DNA from: JAJPXC01 sp964520525
Lineage (GTDB): Bacteria; Bacteroidota; Bacteroidia; Bacteroidales; Muribaculaceae
DNA length: 37,735 nt
Assembly (NCBI GenBank): GCA_964520525.1
Contig: CAZFNR010000016.1
Location: 1-37,735 of the forward strand
Direction: 5' to 3'
The translations under genes were made by a program, and so were the position numbers. Of this stretch, positions 8,115 to 16,090 are shown one piece after another (within the stretch, counting starts at the first letter, position 1; each line of letters opens with the position of its first letter). Below the pieces are notes generated by a model. That model was not told where the DNA came from and did not search any database. It was given only the letters and a program-made list of their open reading frames with translations.

Positions 8115-8468
8115 TTCTCGTAGTGGGATGTTAGGCTAAACTTTTCATCACAAAATTCTCAAAAAAAATATTTAAAAACAACCACATTTTTTTTTGGAAA
8201 TTATAAAATATCTTCAACTATACTGAAACACAATAAATTACAAATTCGATAAACGTTTATTAAACTAATGGTTTATATTCAATTCGCCGATAACTGTCGC
8301 ACAGCCTTTTACGCTTAAATGTTAACGTGAAACATTAACTCCGTTTCACAAATAAAAGTCCTTGAATAGCGGCTTATTAACCCGACTTGCGCCATAAAGG
8401 GGCTGAGTTAATAAAGATTGACGTTATTTAGAATAATTCTAAACATACGGTTGTTTTATTGACACATC
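8115..8468. other. AT-rich dnaA upstream region with several dyads, no obvious DnaA boxes
   Basis: This 354-bp stretch has no credible ORF. It contains the palindrome ATAAACGTTTAT (8249-8260), the inverted repeat TAAAC/GTTTA (8261-8275) and the motif AATGGTTTATATT (8267-8279), which recurs upstream of pta. It also has nested inverted repeats GTTAA/TTAAC (8321-8339) and GTGAAAC/GTTTCAC (8327-8349), and a near-palindrome TTTAGAAT-a-ATTCTAAA (8427-8443). These look like operator sites for dnaA control, or possibly origin elements. I found no TTATNCACA box on either strand and no exact TAnnTTTG box, so neither an origin nor a promoter can be assigned with confidence. Confidence 0.5.
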
Positions 8469-9233
8469 TCAATCAAACGAATCAGAATATATCGAATCAA
8501 TCTTTTGGTCAATCATATCATCAAGCAACAATGACGACGAAAGCGACGGGTCGGCAGTCTCATTCTTTTTCTCAGGCGACGGTTCAATAGCCGCCCCCTT
8601 GACTAATTCTTCAAGCGAAATCTCACGTTTGACATTTCTCGGCGACGAGGGTGACGACTGTCGGCCTCCATCAGATTGAATAGACACGGTCTTTGCCGCT
8701 GCGACACCGGCCGCCGCCATCACTCGACCCGACGAGTGGTAGGCTCGCTGGAAATATCGTTCATCGAGGCGGCTCACAACCACTCCCCGGCTCGACGAGG
8801 CATGGATAATCTCACCGTCACCGATATAAAGACCGACGTGAGAAACAGTTGATTTGCTTTTTCCTGTCGTGAAGAACACGAGATCGCCCCTGCGCAATTC
8901 ATCTCGCTTGATTTTTACGCAAAAATCACATTGCTCGCGAGAGCTACGCGGCAGCTTCACATCGCATACTTTTCTATATACCTCCATCACCATCCCGGAG
9001 CAATCAGTGCCTGAGCGCGAATGTCCTCCATAACGATATTTGGTCCCAAGCCATTCCTTAGCTTCCTTCACAAGCTCCCTCTCTTGAGCCGGCGTAAGCT
9101 TTTTGTCATAATGCGTGGCCGTTGGACTACTGGTCGATTGGCGCGGTGCGCCGCATCCGGTCAAGAGCGCAAGCGACAGGACAAACAGCGATGAGACAAG
9201 AAGATAGATATGGTTGCGAATCCTCATTAACAT
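8469..9233 (-). CDS. NlpC/P60-family lipoprotein, probable cell-wall endopeptidase
   Basis: NlpC/P60 enzymes are cysteine peptidases that cut peptidoglycan stem peptides, usually between D-Glu and the diamino acid. The start is the ATG at 9233 (a TTG lies one codon upstream), giving 254 aa. The signal peptide ends in a lipobox, LLTG then Cys27, so the mature protein should be lipid-anchored. The catalytic domain spans about residues 50-165. Its nucleophile is Cys78 in TDCSGM, with His132 in SHVGLYIG and His144 in IIHASS. The last 85 residues are a low-complexity Ser/Pro/charged tail without a recognisable fold. A TAAATTTG -7 box at 9287-9294 (minus strand) lies about 55 bp upstream. There is no clear terminator before dnaA, so readthrough into dnaA is possible. 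Confidence 0.93.
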   Translation of the reverse strand: MLMRIRNHIYLLVSSLFVLSLALLTGCGAPRQSTSSPTATHYDKKLTPAQERELVKEAKEWLGTKYRYGGHSRSGTDCSGMVMEVYRKVCDVKLPRSSREQCDFCVKIKRDELRRGDLVFFTTGKSKSTVSHVGLYIGDGEIIHASSSRGVVVSRLDERYFQRAYHSSGRVMAAAGVAAAKTVSIQSDGGRQSSPSSPRNVKREISLEELVKGAAIEPSPEKKNETADPSLSSSLLLDDMIDQKIDSIYSDSFD

Positions 9234-9286
9234 CAAAAAAATGAGAGTGTTGGTATCGGCCCTTATACGTCAGGCGATATATTTCG

Positions 9287-9294
9287 CAAATTTA
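9287..9294 (-). promoter_or_regulatory. -7 element for the NlpC/P60 gene
   Basis: The minus strand reads TAAATTTG, an exact TAnnTTTG match 53 bp upstream of the ATG. No TTTG-like -33 box is visible at 19-21 nt. Confidence 0.45.
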
Positions 9295-9451
9295 AGGGAT
9301 TGATGGCAATATGACTAATCGTAAACAGAATTTTGTCGATCGAGACAACGTTTTTTAATGATTTTAATACTAAATTGAATTAATGCGACGGCGTGCCTAT
9401 TAAATTAGCTTAATTATGTCGAAAAAGCTACTATCAGATGAAATAAACGAC

Positions 9452-9459
9452 TATTTTTG
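9452..9459 (+). promoter_or_regulatory. -7 element for the HtrA protease gene
   Basis: TATTTTTG is an exact TAnnTTTG match 58 bp upstream of the htrA ATG. The -33 region shows no good TTTG, which may mean an activator or alternative factor is involved. Confidence 0.45.
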
Positions 9460-9517
9460 CCGTCATAAAGTTAATTTTTAACAGAGATGATTTTAACATT
9501 TAACATATAATGCTTTT

Positions 9518-11047
9518 ATGAGAACAATTGGCAAATTAGCTTTACTCGTTTGTGGCGTGTCGGTAATCACTTCAGCCACAACCGTCATGGCCATCAACTC
9601 CTCCGACAAAGCGTTAAGCAACAAGAGCGACAACGCCATAATCAAAAACGGCAGCCAAGAAGGCGCGGTTTACACCGTTTCCCAACGCACCACGCCACCT
9701 ACCGATTTCACGTCGGCCGCGGAGTCGACAGTCAATGGAGTCGTTTCAATAAAGAGTTTCGCATCGACCAGAGCCCAGTATCAAAGCGGTAGCGACCTGT
9801 TTAGCGACCCGTTTTTTGACTTCTTTTTCGGGCCCCAGCCAAGGCAACAACGCCCACAACGCCAACAGCGTCAACCCGAGCAACGCCAAATGGGGCTTGG
9901 CTCAGGCGTAATACTCAGCCCTGACGGTTATATAGTCACCAACAATCATGTGGTAGACGGAGCTGACAGGCTGGAAGTATCGCTCAACGACAACCGCACG
10001 TTTAACGCCACAGTCATCGGCACTGACCCATCGACCGATATCGCTTTGATAAAGATTGACGCCGACGACCTCCATGTAATTCCCATCGGCGATTCCGAGT
10101 CGTTGAAGATAGGCGAATGGGTGCTCGCCGTCGGTAATCCGTTTGGTTTCACATCCACTGTTACCACAGGCATTGTAAGCGCCAAAGCACGCAGCATATC
10201 AAGCATCACGGGGAATTTCTCGGGAGGAATCGAGTCATTTATCCAGACAGACGCAGCCGTGAATCCCGGCAATTCAGGCGGCGCGCTTGTCAATCTAAAC
10301 GGTGAACTTGTCGGAATCAACACCGCCATCTACTCCCAGACAGGCAACTATGCCGGCTACTCGTTTGCCATACCCACGAGCATCGTCAAGAAGGTGGTGA
10401 CCGACATAAAGCAGTATGGCACAGTTCAAAGAGCCGTGCTCGGCATAGCATACAACGAGCTGACAAGTGACCTCGCGAAAGAAAAGGATATCACGGCCAC
10501 CAACTACGGCCTATACATCGGCTCAGTCGAAGACCGCAGCGCAGCTTTTGAAGGAGGCCTTAAGGAGGGCGACGTAATCATAGCGATTAACGACACACCG
10601 ACCCGCAACACCGCCCAGCTGCAAGAAACCATGGCTAAATTCCGCCCCGGCGATAAAATCACAATCACTTATATTCGCGACAACTCGCGACACACAGCCA
10701 ACGTCACGTTGCGCAACTCGTCGGGGAACACCAAACTCACCCGCGCCAACGACTTCACCGCTCTTGGATGCGCATTCAAAAAGGTACCCGCCGAGACGAT
10801 GAAACAGCTTGAAATATCATCGGGTGTGCAGGTGACAGGCATCAAAGACGGCAAATTTAAGGATGCCGGCATCAAAGACGGTTTCATAATCCTACAAATC
10901 AACGATTCGCGCGTGACATCGCAGGAAGATGTCGAAAAAATCTATTCGGCGATAATGAAATCCCGCGGCACCGACAAAGTGATGTTTATCGTTGGCGTAT
11001 ACCCCACGGGACGCAAAGTCTACTATGCGGTAGATTTGGCCGACTGA
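9518..11047 (+). CDS. htrA: HtrA/DegP-family periplasmic serine protease
   Basis: HtrA proteases degrade or refold misfolded envelope proteins. The 509-aa protein has an N-terminal signal peptide (cut near residue 25) and a trypsin-like domain with the triad His144 (TNNHVV), Asp174 (STDIALIK) and Ser253 (NPGNSGGAL). Two PDZ domains follow at about 300-390 and 405-505. The N-terminal regulatory loop, residues 94-125, combines an FFDFFFG motif with a Gln/Arg/Pro-rich run (109-124). Aromatic loops of this kind are common in DegP/DegQ homologues, but the Gln/Arg-rich stretch is unusual. The gene stands alone, with its own -7 box and a strong terminator directly after it. Confidence 0.96.
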   Translation: MRTIGKLALLVCGVSVITSATTVMAINSSDKALSNKSDNAIIKNGSQEGAVYTVSQRTTPPTDFTSAAESTVNGVVSIKSFASTRAQYQSGSDLFSDPFFDFFFGPQPRQQRPQRQQRQPEQRQMGLGSGVILSPDGYIVTNNHVVDGADRLEVSLNDNRTFNATVIGTDPSTDIALIKIDADDLHVIPIGDSESLKIGEWVLAVGNPFGFTSTVTTGIVSAKARSISSITGNFSGGIESFIQTDAAVNPGNSGGALVNLNGELVGINTAIYSQTGNYAGYSFAIPTSIVKKVVTDIKQYGTVQRAVLGIAYNELTSDLAKEKDITATNYGLYIGSVEDRSAAFEGGLKEGDVIIAINDTPTRNTAQLQETMAKFRPGDKITITYIRDNSRHTANVTLRNSSGNTKLTRANDFTALGCAFKKVPAETMKQLEISSGVQVTGIKDGKFKDAGIKDGFIILQINDSRVTSQEDVEKIYSAIMKSRGTDKVMFIVGVYPTGRKVYYAVDLAD

Positions 11048-11068
11048 TGTTGTTTCATAACTAAAGCG

Positions 11069-11118
11069 AAATCAGACTCTCGCAGCTCAACAGCCTTAAG
11101 CGAGGGTCTGATTTTTTT
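11069..11118 (+). terminator. Intrinsic terminator after htrA
   Basis: AAATCAGAC-t-CTCGC and GCGAG-g-GTCTGATTT form a 14-bp stem with one mismatch (arms from 11069 to 11114), followed by seven T residues (11112-11118). Confidence 0.9.
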
Positions 11119-11159
11119 ATTTATTACCCGTTGTTCGCATATTGTAAAGGGATAAAATC

Positions 11160-11190
11160 TTGTATCGTTGAAACTAATTTGTTAATTTTG
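11160..11190 (+). promoter_or_regulatory. Promoter of the NatAB-like ABC transporter operon
   Basis: TAATTTTG (11183-11190) is an exact -7 box, with TTGT 19 nt upstream as a -33 candidate. It lies 49 bp before the ATG of the ATPase gene. Confidence 0.55.
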
Positions 11191-11239
11191 CGTCAAACGA
11201 AATGTAGCATATGATAGACATTGTTTAATTAGTAAAAAC

Positions 11240-12172
11240 ATGGAACTGCTTAAGGTTGAAAACGTCTCAAAACGTTATTCCGGGCATACGGCGCTCGATG
11301 ACGTATCGCTGACGGTGAAAGAAGGGTCGATTTACGGGTTGTTAGGGCCAAATGGTGCAGGAAAAACGACCCTTATAAGAATCATAAACCACATCACAGC
11401 CCCCGATAACGGGCGGGTGATTTTCGACGGCCACCGGTTGACCGAAAAAGATGTCACCTCCATCGGCTACTTACCCGAGGAGCGCGGGTTATACAAAAAA
11501 ATGAAAGTCGGCGAACAAGCCGTTTTCTTCGCTCGGCTCAAAGGATTGTCGCGGCGCGACGCTGTCAACGGGTTAAAAGAATGGTTTGAAAAATTCGACA
11601 TCCTCCCCTGGTGGGATAAAAAAGTCGAGGAGCTATCAAAAGGGATGGCCCAGAAAGTGCAATTCATCGTCACAATCCTCCATCGCCCCAAACTGCTCAT
11701 ATTTGACGAACCGTTCTCAGGGTTTGACCCCATCAACGCCGAATTACTTAAAAACGAGATTCTGGACCTGAGACGACAGGGCGCGACAATAATATTCAGC
11801 ACCCACAATATGGGGTCGGTAGAAGTGCTTTGCGATGACATCACTCTGATTAACCAGTCGCACAACATTTTGTCGGGGTCGGTCGAAGATGTACGCCGCG
11901 CCCATAGTTCAGGCCGCTTCCGCATAAGTTTCAACGGTGACGAAAACAGACTTTTAACTGCGCTTGACGGCTATTTCGCAAGCTATAAATATCTGCCCGA
12001 AGGAGTGAATGGAAAATCTATCTCGCTCAAATTTAAAGACGAGAACGATTTGCGAGAAATCATATCCAAAGCTAACGATGCAGTTATGATTACGTCGCTA
12101 AACCGAGAAATCCCGTCGATGGATGAGATTTTTATACAGACTGTAAATCAATATAATTCGGCAAAATCATGA
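11240..12172 (+). CDS. ABC transporter ATP-binding protein, NatA-like
   Basis: This 310-aa cytoplasmic ATPase has a single ABC domain: Walker A GPNGAGKTT (about 36-44), a Q-loop region with SIGYLPEERGLY, signature LSKGMAQK, Walker B LLIFDEPFSGFDP and the H-switch histidine in FSTHN. The C-terminal 90 residues match the accessory domain seen in NatA and other ABC-2 exporter ATPases. It overlaps the permease gene by four bases (ATGA), a sign of translational coupling, so the two form one export complex. Members of this group are linked to Na+ or drug export, but the substrate here cannot be read from the sequence. Confidence 0.93.
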   Translation: MELLKVENVSKRYSGHTALDDVSLTVKEGSIYGLLGPNGAGKTTLIRIINHITAPDNGRVIFDGHRLTEKDVTSIGYLPEERGLYKKMKVGEQAVFFARLKGLSRRDAVNGLKEWFEKFDILPWWDKKVEELSKGMAQKVQFIVTILHRPKLLIFDEPFSGFDPINAELLKNEILDLRRQGATIIFSTHNMGSVEVLCDDITLINQSHNILSGSVEDVRRAHSSGRFRISFNGDENRLLTALDGYFASYKYLPEGVNGKSISLKFKDENDLREIISKANDAVMITSLNREIPSMDEIFIQTVNQYNSAKS

Positions 12173-13479
12173 CAAGCAACATTGGAATAATCATACGCCG
12201 CGAGTATCTTGAGCGCGTATCAAAAAAAAGCTTCATAATCACCACACTGCTAATGCCGATTTTCATGTTACTGCTATCGGCGGCTCCGGCTCTGATAATG
12301 TCGCTTAACACTTCCGGCACCAAGAATATCACGGTCATCGACGAGTCGGGCAAAATTCTCCCGGAATTGGAAAGCGGCGAGACTGTCAGATTCACATCGA
12401 CCGCCCTACCCCTCGACTCGCTCATGGGGAGAGAAGATATCGACGGCATACTTGTTATTGACGAGCAAATAGTGTCAAAGCCCGAAATGCTCAGGCTATA
12501 TACCCGCGATGCCGCATCGACCGAATTAGTCGGCAACATAGAGAACCAGGTTGAACGCATTGTTGAGCGCGAACGCATAGAATCATTCAACATCTCCGAC
12601 CTGTCAAAAATTCTTGAGGAAGTGAAAGTTAACGTGACGTTGCCCACATCTCGCATCACCGACGAAAACGAGGCGACCGAATCATCGACTTTTCTAAGCG
12701 CCATCATGGGAATGGTCATGACACTGATACTCTATATGTTTCTGTTGATGTACGGACAGATGGTCATGACAAGCATCATCGAAGAAAAAAACAACCGGGT
12801 ACTTGAAATCATGGTATCATCGGTTAAACCGTCACACCTTATGATGGGCAAGATTATAGGCGTGGGATTAGTTGCGGTTACACAAGTGATATTATGGGGT
12901 CTGTTACTGTCAATCATATCTTCGTTTGTCATGCCGGCGATACTCCCCGACACCATGGCGACCGACATCGCGGCCTACAACTCAGGCAACCTCGACACAG
13001 CCGCCGCGGCCAACGACATTGAAATCGTGCAGATGTTCTCAGCCTTAGGCAGTGTCGGCTACATAATAGGGATATTCGGCTATATGCTTTTGTTCCTCAT
13101 CGGAGGGTTTCTGTTCTATGCCGCTATCAACGCCGCGTTCGGCTCTGCCGTCGACAATGTTCAAGACGCCGGACAATTACAGATGTTTGTCGTACTGCCA
13201 ATCATAATCGGATTGGTCTTCGGCATCAGCGTGGTCAACGACCCCTCAAGTCCAATGGCCATATGGATGTCGTTCATACCTTTCACTTCACCCATGGTCA
13301 TGATGGCACGCATTCCGTTCGGCATACCCGTGTGGGAAATAATCGCGTCACTCGTCATCCTATACGCATCATTTATCGTGACAGTCTGGATAGCCGCTAA
13401 GATTTACCGTGTCGGCATATTCATGTACGGCAAAAAGCCAAATTTGAAAGAACTCATCAAATGGGCTCGTTATAAATAA
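12169..13479 (+). CDS. ABC-2 type permease, NatB-like
   Basis: The 436-aa membrane subunit pairs with the ATPase that overlaps its start by four bases. An N-terminal transmembrane helix (about 23-45) is followed by a roughly 140-residue extracytoplasmic domain, then five or so helices between about 180 and 420. The segment EEKNNRVLEIMVSSVKP before the second membrane helix is characteristic of ABC-2 (NatB/YhaP-type) permeases, as is the single large loop after helix 1. The cargo is unknown. A long imperfect hairpin and T-rich stretch follow the stop. Confidence 0.92.
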   Translation: MTSNIGIIIRREYLERVSKKSFIITTLLMPIFMLLLSAAPALIMSLNTSGTKNITVIDESGKILPELESGETVRFTSTALPLDSLMGREDIDGILVIDEQIVSKPEMLRLYTRDAASTELVGNIENQVERIVERERIESFNISDLSKILEEVKVNVTLPTSRITDENEATESSTFLSAIMGMVMTLILYMFLLMYGQMVMTSIIEEKNNRVLEIMVSSVKPSHLMMGKIIGVGLVAVTQVILWGLLLSIISSFVMPAILPDTMATDIAAYNSGNLDTAAAANDIEIVQMFSALGSVGYIIGIFGYMLLFLIGGFLFYAAINAAFGSAVDNVQDAGQLQMFVVLPIIIGLVFGISVVNDPSSPMAIWMSFIPFTSPMVMMARIPFGIPVWEIIASLVILYASFIVTVWIAAKIYRVGIFMYGKKPNLKELIKWARYK

Positions 13480-13520
13480 CGATTTCTCAATCATTTCCAG
13501 CCCATTCAACTCAATAATAA

Positions 13521-13577
13521 GCGAGGGACTCCATCATGTCGTCGCACATGGTGGATTCCCCCGCTGATTTATTCTTT
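13521..13577. terminator. Long hairpin terminator between the ABC permease and HdeD-like genes
   Basis: Two 19-nt arms (13521-13539 and 13546-13564) with a 6-nt loop form 16 Watson-Crick pairs, one wobble and two mismatches. A T-rich tract (TTTATTCTTTT) follows on the plus strand. It lies between two convergent genes and probably serves both. Confidence 0.7.
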
Positions 13578-13625
13578 TACTGATTATTTCTACCCATCAC
13601 GACGGTCTGCCGCCATTACGACAAA

Positions 13626-14189
13626 TCAACATCGTCGGCTTCCTTCGATTGGACGCATATCATATGACGCCATAGCTATCGAAAAGCCCCAGTAGATGAA
13701 AGCAAGAGCAGTCAAGAAACTGACCATGTACATATCCTGAACCCAACCGGCCTCGAAGAAGAAGAAACCGATGAGCGCGAGCAGGATACCGTTCACGAGA
13801 TAGAGCCACCAGTAACGGCGCGCGCGTTGGCTCACCGCACCGACCATCGCCTCAAAGCCCCAGAACATGAAGATGAACGCTAAGAAATAAGGGAATACAA
13901 TCTCTGAGAGGATTATCGACCTCACGAGCATGAAACCAATGAACATATCGATTACTCCGCCGGCGAGCCACCAACCCCACCCACGCGGATGATTCAGACC
14001 GGCCGACACACAAAGCTGAACGACACCGGCAAGTATCAGCAACCAGCCGAAAATTTGTGATGCGATGGAGTAACCCGCTTGCGGCCAAAACCAATATGCA
14101 AACCCTCCGACAACCATCAAAAGGCCAACGATAAGGACCATCCACCAACATTTGGTCTGTCCCCAATAATTAACTTGTAAGGCTTTCAT
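13626..14189 (-). CDS. HdeD-like (DUF308) inner-membrane protein
   Basis: The 187-aa protein is made almost entirely of six hydrophobic helices in three hairpin pairs, about residues 15-35, 42-63, 72-92, 98-116, 128-146 and 150-170. The repeats carry the glycine- and tryptophan-rich pattern of the DUF308/HdeD family (GWLLILAGVVQL, FIFMFWGFEAMVGA, ALAFIYWGFSIAMA). HdeD in E. coli is tied to acid resistance at high cell density, but most relatives are uncharacterised, so no function is asserted here. It converges with the ABC permease gene and is divergent from the beta-helix gene. No neighbour suggests a pathway. Confidence 0.85.
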   Translation of the reverse strand: MKALQVNYWGQTKCWWMVLIVGLLMVVGGFAYWFWPQAGYSIASQIFGWLLILAGVVQLCVSAGLNHPRGWGWWLAGGVIDMFIGFMLVRSIILSEIVFPYFLAFIFMFWGFEAMVGAVSQRARRYWWLYLVNGILLALIGFFFFEAGWVQDMYMVSFLTALAFIYWGFSIAMASYDMRPIEGSRRC

Positions 14190-14344
14190 AACAATGATTT
14201 AGATTTAATTAAGTGAAACAAATATTGCTTTTCTCTTTACAACAACAGCTATCGCTATTTTGTTGACGGCAAGACCGGGACATTTCACATTACCACAAAA
14301 TCAAACATTCAGCCTGCAATTTTCCATAATTTTCAATAATTTTC

Positions 14345-14374
14345 TTTCATATTAAAAAAAATTCCTTACATTTG
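14345..14374 (+). promoter_or_regulatory. Promoter of the secreted beta-helix gene
   Basis: TACATTTG (14367-14374) is an exact TAnnTTTG box. A TTTC/CTTT -33 candidate ends 19 nt upstream. The 5' leader to the ATG at 14450 is about 70 nt and AT-rich, as is common for well-translated Bacteroidetes genes. Confidence 0.6.
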
Positions 14375-14449
14375 CTGCCCAAATAAAAGAAACGGCAAAC
14401 CTTGATTTGTCGCTCGTCAATAATTAACCCATAAAAAATTATATCGTTT

Positions 14450-15877
14450 ATGAAAAAGTTCTACTCATTAGCGCTGTCACTGTCAGTTGCGGCAATCGCT
14501 TCAGCCGAGCCGTTCACAACGCCCGACACAGGCTCGACTTACACACTCAACTCTCTTTCGCAAATCGAAGGCTCAAATCTGACGCAGAAGGAAGGCAAAA
14601 CCTACCTGCTTTCTGATACATTGACAATCTCTGCCAACGACAAGTTACAATTACTCGCAGGCGACGTGCTCGAAATCGCCAACGACGTTGTCGTAACCGT
14701 TTACGGCGAAGCCATTTTCAATCCCGAAGCCACCGCCTACATCAAACGCGCCGCCGACGACGCCGAGCCTATAGGTTTCGCATTCTACGGCAAAACAACG
14801 TTCAAGAACATCAACTACGAGGGTGGAAACATCCAATATTTCGGTTCAGACCCGCTAATCGTCGACAAATGTGACTTCCACGATGTCAACAACGCTAAAA
14901 GCAACTACGGTGTAATCGCCATTGGCGGCGGACAAAGCAAAGGCAACAAAATCACCAACTGCTCTTTCACCGACTGCAAACCCGGTGCTGTCAACTCCCC
15001 CGCAAACCTTGGAGTCGGAATACTGTTTGAAAACAACGTGCTTACCAACGTCTCGACGCTCAATCTCCTCTGTCCCTATGTCAATCTCGCCGCTAGCGCG
15101 ACCGATAGCGTAATCATCCGCAACAACACGCTCAACGGAGCCAAGCTTGTCAAACCCGGTGGCATCGGCGTGTCGAATATGCTCAACACCCCCGGCAAAA
15201 ACATTGTGGTCGTTTCAGGCAACCTCGTTCAAAACTGCTCATGGGGACTTAACTTCATCGGTGGAATGGATGTGACAATCTTCGATAATATCGTCAAAGA
15301 CAACTGCTGGGATACCGACGACAACGGCGGTATCGCTGTGACAATGTACTCTCTCCCCTCTTATCCATTGACCGTCTACGCCTACGACAACACATTTGAA
15401 GGCAACAAATGGGGCCCGTGCAACATCGGTGGCAGCATCGCCAATTATGGAAAGACCGAAACCGACGACAACGGCAAAGCTAACCCCGGCAACAATATCT
15501 TCAAAAACAACCAACACGAGGTTTCATCGACAGGCCAAATTCTCAAATGCGACTTCTGCAACAATTCGACCGTTACCGCTTACGCTCAAAACAACTACTG
15601 GGGAAGCGCCGCCAACGCCTCTGAGGCAGCTCAATACATCGGCGACAAAAACTCCGACTCCAGATACGGAACCGTCATCTACGAACCCGTCAAAGACGCT
15701 TCGGGCGTAAAAGCAATTATGCCTGACTTCGACAATAAATTCGAGGGTAACGTGGAGCTATACCGACTCGACGGCGTTAAAGTCTTCAGCGGCGAAGCAT
15801 CTCGCATTTCAGAAGCCGGACAAGGCATCTATGTCATCTGCCAAGGCAACAAAACACGCAAGATTATCATCAAATAA
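14450..15877 (+). CDS. Secreted right-handed beta-helix protein with T9SS-like C-terminal sorting tail
   Basis: The 475-aa protein starts with a clear signal peptide (MKKFYSLALSLSVAAIASA, cut near residue 19). Residues about 105-400 show the repeating pattern of a right-handed parallel beta-helix: short strands ending in N/D-rich turns such as IIRNNTLNG, VSGNLVQNC, IFDNIVKDN, AYDNTFEGN and AQNNYWGS. The fold resembles pectate lyases and other polysaccharide-active or adhesive proteins, but no lyase catalytic residues can be assigned. The last 45 residues (LYRLDGVKVFSG, then GQGIYVI, then RKIIIK) match the style of type IX secretion C-terminal domains, which send proteins across the outer membrane and are then removed. 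It stands alone between its own promoter and terminator. Predicted location: cell surface or secreted. Confidence 0.85.
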   Translation: MKKFYSLALSLSVAAIASAEPFTTPDTGSTYTLNSLSQIEGSNLTQKEGKTYLLSDTLTISANDKLQLLAGDVLEIANDVVVTVYGEAIFNPEATAYIKRAADDAEPIGFAFYGKTTFKNINYEGGNIQYFGSDPLIVDKCDFHDVNNAKSNYGVIAIGGGQSKGNKITNCSFTDCKPGAVNSPANLGVGILFENNVLTNVSTLNLLCPYVNLAASATDSVIIRNNTLNGAKLVKPGGIGVSNMLNTPGKNIVVVSGNLVQNCSWGLNFIGGMDVTIFDNIVKDNCWDTDDNGGIAVTMYSLPSYPLTVYAYDNTFEGNKWGPCNIGGSIANYGKTETDDNGKANPGNNIFKNNQHEVSSTGQILKCDFCNNSTVTAYAQNNYWGSAANASEAAQYIGDKNSDSRYGTVIYEPVKDASGVKAIMPDFDNKFEGNVELYRLDGVKVFSGEASRISEAGQGIYVICQGNKTRKIIIK

Positions 15878-15907
15878 AAGCAAGCCGACAGCTTGTTACC
15901 ACATCCA

Positions 15908-15955
15908 AGACCGACAACCGATGCGCTAAGCGCCCGGCTGTCGGTCTACTTATTT
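15908..15955 (+). terminator. Intrinsic terminator after the beta-helix gene
   Basis: AGACCGACA and TGTCGGTCT close an extended stem (15908-15947) with further CCG/CGG pairing and an inner GCGC-taa-GCGC hairpin. A T-rich stretch, ACTTATTT, follows. Confidence 0.8.
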
Positions 15956-16042
15956 GACCGGCTCCAAACCAATTTTAATCCATATAGTATTTAAAAATCA
16001 AAAATTGGCTCACCTCTGGCATCAAAATCCAAAATAAATCGT

Positions 16043-16050
16043 TAACTTTG
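16043..16050 (+). promoter_or_regulatory. rpoD -7 promoter element
   Basis: TAACTTTG is an exact -7 box 40 bp before the rpoD ATG. The same octamer serves guaB and leuA in this window. It suggests that the sigma factor gene is read by its own housekeeping holoenzyme. The -33 region is weak. Confidence 0.6.
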
Positions 16051-16090
16051 CACGTTGCTAATACAATAGCCAAAAACTTCAATTCAGAAG

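Noticed and set aside
8115..8468. Replication origin next to dnaA
   Set aside because: No TTATNCACA boxes and no clear unwinding cluster. The dyads could equally be operators.
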